Below the pieces are notes generated by a model, which was given only the letters and a program-made list of their open reading frames with translations, had not been told where the DNA came from and did no database searches. This document shows, in pieces, positions 24,954 to 31,222 of a stretch of DNA of 32,903 nucleotides. The translations under genes were made by a program, and so were the position numbers. Origin of the DNA: Beijerinckiaceae bacterium (lineage in GTDB: Bacteria > Pseudomonadota > Alphaproteobacteria > Rhizobiales > Beijerinckiaceae); assembly GCA_009773635.1 (NCBI GenBank), contig WSYC01000012.1:178030-210932 (forward strand), written 5' to 3'. Every line of letters starts with the position of its first letter. Position 1 is the first letter of the stretch.

Positions 24954-24995
24954 CTAGGCAAGAATTGCCCGGTGGATGGTTACCGCGACGTTAAC
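24954..24995 (-). promoter_or_regulatory. fliF promoter block: CtrA box plus GGCAA-N3-TTGCC dyad
   Basis: TTAC-N7-TTAAC (24980-24995) is a one-mismatch CtrA box. The dyad GGCAA-N3-TTGCC (24957-24969) lies 10 bp towards fliF. The block is identical to the flhA block (19414-19455) at 29 of 42 positions. In Caulobacter fliF, CtrA activates and FlbD represses from an ftr site near the start of transcription; the dyad could be that operator. Confidence 0.65.
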
Positions 24996-25082
24996 TTGGC
25001 GTCCTTTTTTGAACCATTGTGCAAATCTTTGTTCATTTCGGCTCTCCGACTGATGTCAAGGCGGGGGCAACGAGGAGGTCCA

Positions 25083-26096
25083 ATGACCCTGCCAATCGCG
25101 ATCACGATGGGAGACGCCGCCGGAATTGGCCCTGAAATCATTGCCAAATACGTCGAGGCCGAAGGCTCATCCGGCCTGTTCGTCATCGGCGACCCCCGGG
25201 TGATGCAGCGTGCGCTTCTCGCGATCGGTTCCAGGCGAGGCATCGTGCCATGGAGGGGCGACGAAGCTCTGAAGCCGGGGGCTAAAATTCTACCCAATGC
25301 CCATTCTGATTCGAGCCTTGCGGTTCTCGATGTCGGCCCGCTCGCCGATGATGTCGCTCCGGGCCGCGTCGACGGTCGCGCCGGCAAGCTGGCGCATGCG
25401 GCGATCATCGGCGCCATCGATCTTGCCATGGCCGGCACAATCGCTGCGCTGGTGACCGCGCCGATCCACAAGGAGGCGCTCAAGGCCGCCGGCATTCCCT
25501 TTCCTGGCCATACCGAAATCCTCGCCGACCGGACCGGCACGCGCGATTTCGGGATGATGCTGATCGAAGGGCCGCTGCGTGTGATTCTCGTCTCGATCCA
25601 TGTCTCGCTGCGCGAGGCCCTCGACAAGGTGACTGCGGAGAGCCTTGCCCGCACGTTCAAGCTTGCCGAGGAAGGTTGCCGGGCGCTTGGCATCGCCAAC
25701 CCGCGCATTGCCGTCGCCGGCCTCAACCCCCACGCCGGGGAAGGCGGATTGTTCGGCCGGGAGGAGATCGAGATCATCGGCCCGGCCATCGCCCGCGCGC
25801 AGGCTCTCGGCATGGCGGTTTCAGGCCCCTACCCGCCCGATACGATCTTCATGCGCGCCCGCCGGGGCGAGTTCGACATCGTTGTCGCGCAATATCACGA
25901 TCAGGGGCTGATCCCGATCAAGCTCAATGGCATCGAGAAGGGCGTCAACATCACAGTGGGATTGCCGATCATCCGCACATCGGTCGACCACGGCACGGCT
26001 TTCGATATCGCCGGCAAGGGGATCGCCGATCCCTCAAGCCTCGCCGAGGCCGTGCTCGTGGCCCGCCAGATGGCGACGGCCCGAAAAGAGGGCTAA
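25083..26096 (+). CDS. PdxA-family dehydrogenase (PdxA2-like)
   Basis: A 337-residue NAD-dependent dehydrogenase of the PdxA family, which oxidises 4-phosphohydroxy-L-threonine in vitamin B6 synthesis. Family motifs are ITMGDAAGIGPEI, TAPIHKEALKAAGIPFPGHTE, AGLNPHAGEGG, YHDQGLIPIK and GLPIIRTSVDHGTAFDIAGKG. Segments such as MMLIEGPLRVILVSIHVSLREALD and SGPYPPDTIFMRARRGEFDIVVAQYHDQG resemble, from memory, the PdxA2 branch. That branch handles 4-phospho-D-threonate or -erythronate, so the substrate is open. GAGGAGG precedes ATG 25083. It is divergent from fliF and convergent with sciP. Confidence 0.85.
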   Translation: MTLPIAITMGDAAGIGPEIIAKYVEAEGSSGLFVIGDPRVMQRALLAIGSRRGIVPWRGDEALKPGAKILPNAHSDSSLAVLDVGPLADDVAPGRVDGRAGKLAHAAIIGAIDLAMAGTIAALVTAPIHKEALKAAGIPFPGHTEILADRTGTRDFGMMLIEGPLRVILVSIHVSLREALDKVTAESLARTFKLAEEGCRALGIANPRIAVAGLNPHAGEGGLFGREEIEIIGPAIARAQALGMAVSGPYPPDTIFMRARRGEFDIVVAQYHDQGLIPIKLNGIEKGVNITVGLPIIRTSVDHGTAFDIAGKGIADPSSLAEAVLVARQMATARKEG

Positions 26097-26099
26097 AAA

Positions 26100-26125
26100 C
26101 GCCAAAAGGCCCGCCGAAGCGGGCC
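26100..26125 (-). terminator. sciP terminator
   Basis: Stem GGCCCGC/GCGGGCC (26108-26125) has, on the minus strand, loop TTCG and a following TTTTGGCGTTTTT. It lies just after sciP and converges on pdxA; on plus the following GAATT is poor. The stem matches the fliIJ terminator at 15913. Confidence 0.75.
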
Positions 26126-26148
26126 GAATTGATGCCGGGCGTGCCCGA

Positions 26149-26424
26149 TTATTGGCGGTAGTGCTGGATACGCGTCGTGCGCAGGCCCGCGAGACCATGT
26201 TCGTCGATCGAATGCTGCCAGGAGAGGAATTCCTCGACCGTCAGCGTATACCGCGAACAGGCCTCCTCAAGCGAGAGCAACCCGCCGCGAACAGCAGCGA
26301 CCACTTCGGCCTTGCGCCGGATGACCCAACGACGGGTCTGGGGCGGGGGAAGATCCGCGATCGTCAGGGGGCTGCCATCGGGGCCGATGACATACTTCAC
26401 GCGCGGGCGAAGTGGTTCACTCAT
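26149..26424 (-). CDS. sciP: SciP (DUF1153) CtrA-inhibitory protein
   Basis: A 91-residue helix-turn-helix protein of the DUF1153 family. In Caulobacter, SciP binds CtrA and blocks transcription from CtrA-dependent promoters. The product contains RPRVKYVIGPDGSPLTIADL, the helix-rich RRWVIRRKAEVVAAVRGGLLSLEEACSRY and TLTVEEFLSWQHSI, all typical of the family. ATG 26424 gives the family N-terminus MSEPLRPRVKYV; the frame also opens to a TTG at 26445. It lies downstream of flgD with an 80-bp gap that contains its own CtrA-type box. Confidence 0.92.
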   Translation of the reverse strand: MSEPLRPRVKYVIGPDGSPLTIADLPPPQTRRWVIRRKAEVVAAVRGGLLSLEEACSRYTLTVEEFLSWQHSIDEHGLAGLRTTRIQHYRQ

Positions 26425-26477
26425 GGGTACGCTCACAAAACACAACGACTATGAGCATGAGTGTAAGGGCCCGCATC

Positions 26478-26492
26478 TTAAAAAACGCCTAA
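26478..26492 (-). promoter_or_regulatory. Candidate CtrA box upstream of sciP
   Basis: TTAA-N7-CTAA, one mismatch to TTAA-N7-TTAA, lies 54-68 bp upstream of the sciP ATG in a short AT-rich gap. In Caulobacter sciP is itself activated by CtrA, so a box here fits. Confidence 0.5.
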
Positions 26493-26504
26493 GTCTTGCC
26501 CTAC

Positions 26505-27218
26505 TTATCGACGAATCGATTTCACAAGGGTCACGGGAAGCGAAATATCGCCGATCTGGAGGATCGGAACGTCGCCGGTGACATCCACACCATCGACAAC
26601 ACCGGAGATTTCGGACTTCACGGCCATCGCCTGCCCGTTCGCATCCTTGGCGGCGACGACGATCTTGTACTGACCCTCCGGTGCGGTTTGACCGTTGGCC
26701 ATCTTGCCATCCCACCCGAAGGTCTGGTCGCCTGCGGTCAGCGTCACCTGCTTCGAGGCAACCTCGTTACCGTTCGCATCGAGAATGGTGATGGTCGAAG
26801 TGCCCACGCGCGGCGCGTTGAGCTGCCAGGATGCCGAACCATTCTTGAGGGAACTCGTGGTGCCGTCAGCCGTGACCCGCGCACCGACAAAGCTGAGCGC
26901 GTTGTTGAGATTCGCGGTCTTGTTGGTGATGAGGAGCGACGACAGGTTGTCGTTGGTCTTGATCTGCTGCTCGACGCTCGCGAACTGCACGAGCTGCTGC
27001 GTGAACTGGTTGGTATCCAGCGGATCGAGCGGGCTCTGATTTTTCAGCTGCGTTGTCAGAAGTTGCAGGAACTGATCGAAGTTATCCGCGATACGTGCCG
27101 ACGAGGAGCTGCTCTTGCTGGCGCTTGACGACGTGTTGGCACCAGCCGCAGCGGCCGCGGCTGAAGCGCGCGGGGCGGAGGAAGCGAGGGCGAACCCTGA
27201 ATTTGCAATCGAAGCCAT
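26505..27218 (-). CDS. flgD: Flagellar hook-assembly cap protein FlgD
   Basis: The 237-residue product forms the scaffold on which the hook polymerises. A Ser/Ala-rich N-terminal export region (about 1-42) is followed by the FlgD signature DNFDQFLQLLTTQLKNQSPLDPLDTNQFTQQLVQFASVEQQ. A C-terminal Tudor/Ig-like part (FGWDGKMANGQTAPEGQYKIVVAAKDANG) then follows. It comes 20 bp after fliK, so the two form an operon. All family landmarks are intact. Confidence 0.96.
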   Translation of the reverse strand: MASIANSGFALASSAPRASAAAAAAGANTSSSASKSSSSSARIADNFDQFLQLLTTQLKNQSPLDPLDTNQFTQQLVQFASVEQQIKTNDNLSSLLITNKTANLNNALSFVGARVTADGTTSSLKNGSASWQLNAPRVGTSTITILDANGNEVASKQVTLTAGDQTFGWDGKMANGQTAPEGQYKIVVAAKDANGQAMAVKSEISGVVDGVDVTGDVPILQIGDISLPVTLVKSIRR

Positions 27219-27238
27219 CTGTCTGTTCCTTGTTGCGC

Positions 27239-28792
27239 TCAGACCATGCGGTCGATGCTGGAATTGGGGATATGAACGCGGCGCATTACGGCGTCGCCGA
27301 TCTGGGCCTGAAGCGCGACCTCGTCGAGCGCATCCACGGCGGAACCGCCCTGCGCGCGCTGGTCCTGCTGCTGGCCCTCGCGGCCTTCGCCGCGCAGTGA
27401 GAAGGAAAGCCCGTCCGGCGATTGCTTCAATCCAGCCTGTTCAAAGGCATTCTGAAGCGTCGAGGCATCACGGCGGAGCATCTGCAAGGTTTCGACCCGG
27501 TCCACGACGAGGCTCGCATTGACCTCGCCGTTCTCACGGATCTGGAGCTTGACATCGACACGGCCCAGCTCGGCAGGGTCAAGGCGGATCTGGAAATTGG
27601 TCACACCGCGCACCGCCTGCATGCCGATCTCGATCGGGAGCATCTGGAGCGGGGTCGGGCGCAGGGTTTCCGGAGCACGATTGAGTGCGCTGGCCATCAC
27701 CGGGCGATCCAGCCCTGCAAGAATGTCCGCGGGGCGGTGAATGGCGTTCGAACCGCCGAACCCTTCGAGGAAATCGGCGAAGTGCGCGGCGCGGGTCGGG
27801 TGAAGGTTCGGCGCTGTGGTCTTGGCGGCGGAGCTTTCGACCGAAGTGCCCTTGCCGCTCTTCTGCGTCTCGCCCGAACCGGCTTCGCCCGCCGTTTTCC
27901 CGGCATTGGCTTCCATATTGGCGGCCGCTTTCGCATCCGGCTTGAGCAGCGCAGGATCGATGGGTTCGCTGGATGCCGTCTTTCCGGCTTCAGCAGCACC
28001 CTCGGCCGGATTGGTCAGGCCGGGGACGCTGACCGCTGGCCCGGACTTGTCTGTCGGCGTGGCTGAGAGCACGCCGGTGACACCGCCCACGGGGCCGGTG
28101 CCTTCAGGGGTCTCGCCAGTCGCCACCGTGTCGGGATCGGTCGTCACGACGCCCCCGACGAGTGCGGGGGTCGGCTGTGCGGCAACATTGGTCGCCTGCG
28201 CGGCATCAGCAGTTTGCGTTCCATCGGCGACACCGGGGTCAATCATGCGTTCGAGAAGGCTGATCATATCCGTGGCGGCATCGGTGGCCGCAGGGGTTGT
28301 ATCGGCAACCTGCTCGGCATTCGCGCCCTCCGGCGTGGCCTCGGCGGTCGTGGTGACCTCATCCTCGGCAACCGGCTTCATACCATTCTGCTCGTCGGTC
28401 CGCTCGGTCGCGCGGACCTCCTTCGCCTCTGGCCGCTCGGCCTCGTTGCGATCTTCGGCAGGGCGGGCGCGGCGTTCGGAAGCCTCACCCTTGTCGTCAG
28501 CAGCACGACGATCGTGCTCTGCCGCGTCCGGGCCCTCGCGGCGACCCGTCTTATTGAGCGGGTCACGGCTCGGCCGATCAGGGCGGGGATCAACCGAACG
28601 CGAGCGCGCCTCGGCGGCAGGGCGAGGCTTTGCCTGATCTTCGCGCATCAGATGGCCAAAGCTGGCTTTCTGGACCTGATGATCTTCTCCGGTCGGCTTT
28701 ACCCCTCCCTCGACACCCTTCGCATCCACGCGGCGCGCGGCGGCGAAATCGGAGAGGGCATTGGCGAGGGAGAAGGTCACGTCGCTTGGCAT
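27239..28792 (-). CDS. fliK: Flagellar hook-length control protein FliK
   Basis: About 517 residues. The N-terminal two-thirds are low-complexity, rich in Ala, Glu, Thr, Pro and charged repeats (for example DRNEAERPEAKEVRATERTD). The C-terminal domain (about 400-500) carries the FliK signature FQIRLDPAELGRVDVKLQIRENGEVNASLVVDR with LRRDASTLQNAFEQAGL. FliK is exported as a molecular ruler and switches export specificity through FlhB. The frame opens to 28945, but the first part is AT-rich promoter. ATG 28822 lies upstream of the start of transcription expected from the sigma-54-like element, so ATG 28792 (MPSDVTFSLANAL) is preferred. Confidence 0.9.
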   Translation of the reverse strand: MPSDVTFSLANALSDFAAARRVDAKGVEGGVKPTGEDHQVQKASFGHLMREDQAKPRPAAEARSRSVDPRPDRPSRDPLNKTGRREGPDAAEHDRRAADDKGEASERRARPAEDRNEAERPEAKEVRATERTDEQNGMKPVAEDEVTTTAEATPEGANAEQVADTTPAATDAATDMISLLERMIDPGVADGTQTADAAQATNVAAQPTPALVGGVVTTDPDTVATGETPEGTGPVGGVTGVLSATPTDKSGPAVSVPGLTNPAEGAAEAGKTASSEPIDPALLKPDAKAAANMEANAGKTAGEAGSGETQKSGKGTSVESSAAKTTAPNLHPTRAAHFADFLEGFGGSNAIHRPADILAGLDRPVMASALNRAPETLRPTPLQMLPIEIGMQAVRGVTNFQIRLDPAELGRVDVKLQIRENGEVNASLVVDRVETLQMLRRDASTLQNAFEQAGLKQSPDGLSFSLRGEGREGQQQDQRAQGGSAVDALDEVALQAQIGDAVMRRVHIPNSSIDRMV

Positions 28793-28827
28793 TGGCACTG
28801 ATCCAGGTTGCGGGTTGAGCATGACCA

Positions 28828-28843
28828 AGCAAGCCGGAGGCCA
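28828..28843 (-). promoter_or_regulatory. Sigma-54-like -24/-12 promoter for fliK-flgD
   Basis: On the minus strand TGGCCTCCGGCTTGCT fits the sigma-54 pattern TGGC-N7-TTGCT, with the GG and GC pairs at the required spacing. Transcription would begin near 28817, between the two candidate fliK start codons. FlbD (19533-20900) is the expected activator. Confidence 0.5.
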
Positions 28844-28857
28844 GTTTTGAAAATCAT

Positions 28858-28872
28858 TTAACCAATTGTTTT
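28858..28872. promoter_or_regulatory. Weak CtrA-like box between fliK and mnmA
   Basis: TTAACCAATTG followed by TTTT resembles TTAA-N7-TTAA with two mismatches, in an AT-rich divergent spacer (28793-29038). It is kept as a low-confidence candidate because the local AT content makes chance matches likely. Confidence 0.25.
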
Positions 28873-29038
28873 TTATCAATTTTTCAATATTTCTTCCGTC
28901 CGGTTCAAGGCAGAAAAAACCGCTTCTCCCGCCGCTGCCCGGCAAAAACTGCCGCCCTTCCGGCCAGAGACTGGAAAGCCGGTGGAAGAAGCGCTAAGGA
29001 TGGGGCCGAAGGCGCAGAGGGTGCGCCGGTTGGATGTC

Positions 29039-30217
29039 ATGGCGCTGAACGATCTCGATCTTGCCAAGCCCCCGGGGCAAACCCGCGTCGTTGTGGCGAT
29101 GTCGGGCGGCATTGATTCGTCGGTTGTCGCGGCGCTGATGAAGAGCCGCGGCTATGAGACGATCGGCATCACGCTCCAGCTTTACGATCACGGCGCAGCC
29201 GCGCATCGCCCCGGTGCCTGCTGCGCAGGACGGGATATTCAGGACGCCCGCAACGTCGCCGCGCATCTCGGCATTCCGCATTACGTGCTCGATTACGAAA
29301 CCCGCTTCCGCGAGGAGGTCATCGACCGCTTCGTCGAGAGCTATGCCGCCGGCGAAACGCCGATTCCCTGCGTCGAATGCAACCGGACGGTCAAGTTCCG
29401 TGACCTTCTGGCTTTTGCCGAGGAACTGGGTGCCGATTGCCTCGCAACCGGCCATTATGTCGAAAGCCGCCTCATGCCGGACGGGCATCGCGCGCTCTAT
29501 CGACCGATCGACCTCGACCGCGACCAGAGCTATTTTCTCTACGCAACCACACCGCGCCAGATCGACCTCCTGCGGTTCCCGCTGGCGGCGCTGACGAAGG
29601 CCGAAACGCGGCAGATCGCGCGCGATCTCGGGCTCACGATCGCAGAAAAGGCCGACAGTCAGGACATCTGCTTCGTTCCCTCCGGCAACTACGCCGCGCT
29701 GGTCGAGAAGCTGAAACCGGAGGCGATGCGCGCGGGCGTGATCCGCCATCTCGATGGCCGCGAGCTTGGCCGGCATGATGGCATCATCCGCTACACGGTG
29801 GGGCAGCGGAAGGGCCTCGGGATTTCGGCGCGCGAACCGCTCTATGTCGTCCGGATCGACGCCGCGGCGGCGGAAGTCATCGTCGGCCCGCGCGAGGCGC
29901 TCGCAACCCGCGACATCCTGCTCAGGGATTTCAACTGGCTGGGGGACGCGCCCCTCGCCGATGGGCAGGGGCTTGAAGTTTTTGCCCGCGTCCGCTCGAC
30001 GCGCGCGCCAAAGCCGGCGCAGCTGTTCATGCGCCCGGATGGGGCCGTGGTCGAGCTGCTGGACGGCGAGGAAGGCGTTGCACCGGGGCAGGCCTGCGTT
30101 CTCTACGCGGATGGTTCGCCGCAGGCGCGGGTTCTGGGCGGCGGCACCATCGCGCGGCGGATACCGCCGCTCCAGCCGAAAAACCAGACCGACAATTCAA
30201 TCAAGGGCGCGGCCTGA
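29039..30217 (+). CDS. mnmA: tRNA-specific 2-thiouridylase MnmA
   Basis: A 392-residue ATP-dependent enzyme that installs 2-thiouridine at the wobble base (U34) of tRNA-Lys, -Glu and -Gln. The PP-loop motif is [18 protein letters not shown] near residues 17-34. The catalytic Cys lies in [16 protein letters not shown] and the second in [16 protein letters not shown]. The C-terminal part has [14 protein letters not shown] and a beta-barrel segment. ATG 29039 ([13 protein letters not shown]) matches the usual N-terminus; the frame opens earlier, at 28982, in promoter sequence. It is divergent from fliK and 58 bp before the methyltransferase gene. Confidence 0.96.
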   Translation: MALNDLDLAKPPGQTRVVVAMSGGIDSSVVAALMKSRGYETIGITLQLYDHGAAAHRPGACCAGRDIQDARNVAAHLGIPHYVLDYETRFREEVIDRFVESYAAGETPIPCVECNRTVKFRDLLAFAEELGADCLATGHYVESRLMPDGHRALYRPIDLDRDQSYFLYATTPRQIDLLRFPLAALTKAETRQIARDLGLTIAEKADSQDICFVPSGNYAALVEKLKPEAMRAGVIRHLDGRELGRHDGIIRYTVGQRKGLGISAREPLYVVRIDAAAAEVIVGPREALATRDILLRDFNWLGDAPLADGQGLEVFARVRSTRAPKPAQLFMRPDGAVVELLDGEEGVAPGQACVLYADGSPQARVLGGGTIARRIPPLQPKNQTDNSIKGAA

Positions 30218-30222
30218 CATCT

Positions 30223-30237
30223 CACTGTCAGACAGTG
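30223..30237. promoter_or_regulatory. Operator-like dyad upstream of the PmtA-like gene
   Basis: CACTGTCAGACAGTG is a perfect 7+1+7 inverted repeat ending 38 bp before the ATG at 30276. A one-base centre argues for a protein-binding site rather than an RNA hairpin. A CTGACA overlapping its left side might be a -35 element. Confidence 0.4.
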
Positions 30238-30275
30238 TGCAAACAGTAGCCGGACATTGGCACCGGGGGGATCAG

Positions 30276-30941
30276 ATGGCCAAGGATATCGACCTTTCAA
30301 CGATTACAAAAGCCTACGCAAAATGGGCGCCGTTCTATGACGCTGTCTATTCCCGCATCCTGATGCAGGGCCGGACGGAGGCTGTCCGCGCGGCGATGGC
30401 CTGTGGCTCGGATATCCTTGAAGTGGGGGTCGGCACCGGCCTTTCGCTCGAGGATTACCCGACCGGCTATGCCGTCACCGGCATCGATCTCTCCAAGCCG
30501 ATGCTGGATCGCGCCGCCGAGAAGATCCGGGCCAAGAACCTCACGAATGTCACCGGCCTCTGCGTGATGGATGCCTGCCGCCTCGGCTTTCGTGACGGAA
30601 GCTTCGATGCCGTCGTCGGGCAATACATGATCACGCTGGTGCCGGATGCCGAAGCCGCGCTCGACGAGTTCGCCCGTGTCGTCAAGCCGGGCGGCGAGAT
30701 CGTTCTCGTCAATCACATCGGCGCCGAAAAGGGGCTGCTCGCCATGGTCGAGCGCGCGGTGGCGCCGCTGGCGAAGCGCGTCGGCTGGCGTTCCGAGTTC
30801 CAGCTTGGCCGCATCCGTGCATGGGCCGAGGGCGCGGGTTTCGCGGTTGTTGCCGCCAAACGGGTCGGTTTTGCCGGTTTCTTCACGGTTGTCCGGCTGA
30901 AGGATCGCCGCGCGGCCGATGCGCGCGCCGAAGCCGCATGA
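30276..30941 (+). CDS. pmtA: PmtA-like phosphatidylethanolamine N-methyltransferase
   Basis: A 221-residue class I SAM-dependent methyltransferase. Motif I is ILEVGVGTGLSLEDYP, followed by VTGIDLSKPMLDRAAEKI, then the stretch SFDAVVGQYMITLVPDAEAALDEFARVVKPGGEIVLVNHIGAEKG. This wording is, from memory, characteristic of the Rhodobacter/Sinorhizobium PmtA type, which methylates phosphatidylethanolamine towards phosphatidylcholine. ATG 30276 has a GGGGGG run at suitable distance. It follows mnmA with a dyad in the gap and precedes a tRNA. A ubiquinone/menaquinone-type methyltransferase is the main alternative. Confidence 0.83.
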   Translation: MAKDIDLSTITKAYAKWAPFYDAVYSRILMQGRTEAVRAAMACGSDILEVGVGTGLSLEDYPTGYAVTGIDLSKPMLDRAAEKIRAKNLTNVTGLCVMDACRLGFRDGSFDAVVGQYMITLVPDAEAALDEFARVVKPGGEIVLVNHIGAEKGLLAMVERAVAPLAKRVGWRSEFQLGRIRAWAEGAGFAVVAAKRVGFAGFFTVVRLKDRRAADARAEAA

Positions 30942-30955
30942 AGGCCGCGCGAAAG

Positions 30956-30984
30956 GCTTGACAGCAGCGCGCAACCGGCCTTTA
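30956..30984 (+). promoter_or_regulatory. Candidate promoter for the CAU tRNA
   Basis: TTGACA (30956-30961), a 17-bp spacer and TTTAAG (30979-30984) form a good sigma-70-type promoter about 75 bp upstream of the tRNA. Confidence 0.55.
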
Positions 30985-31058
30985 AGGCAACTCGCCGATG
31001 CAGGCTGGTTCGCCGGTCAGCATCCTTTGCTTCGGCGCGTTTGCCCCGGAGCCGGTAC

Positions 31059-31135
31059 GGCAGTGTAGCTCAGCTGGTTAGAGCGTGGCACTCATAATGC
31101 CAAGGTCGGTGGTTCGAGCCCACTCACTGCTACCA
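31059..31135 (+). tRNA. tRNA-Met (anticodon CAU, elongator type)
   Basis: A cloverleaf with acceptor GGCAGTG / CACTGCT (G1-U72 wobble), discriminator A and encoded CCA. The anticodon stem TGGCA/TGCCA holds the loop CTCATAA, giving anticodon CAU at 31093-31095, and the T loop is TTCGAGC. It lacks initiator features. A CAU anticodon could also be an Ile2 tRNA modified by TilS; the sequence alone does not settle this. Its 3' end faces an integrase gene and is the likely attachment site. Confidence 0.9.
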
Positions 31136-31143
31136 TCTCCCCA

Positions 31144-31200
31144 TTGGACAGAACCCAGTCCAACTCATTGGAAACAATGAGGCTACCCGAGATGTGGTAG
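31144..31200 (+). other. Three consecutive small hairpins between tRNA and integrase
   Basis: TTGGAC/GTCCAA (31144-31163) abuts CTCATTG-GAAA-CAATGAG (31164-31181), followed by CTACC/GGTAG (31183-31200). The first two are contiguous without a gap. They may end the tRNA transcript or belong to the attachment/recombination region of the element. Confidence 0.45.
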
Positions 31201-31222
31201 AAAAGCGGTATCGGGTGATCCT

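Noticed and set aside
23071-24957. 628-residue open frame on plus opposite fliF and the fliG start
   Set aside because: Shadow of fliF and fliG. It spans the fliF-fliG gap and has no ribosome site or motif.
31059-31135. G1-U72 wobble in the CAU tRNA as a sign of damage by integration
   Set aside because: As far as I recall, elongator tRNA-Met genes of alphaproteobacteria often end in GCTACCA with the same wobble pair.
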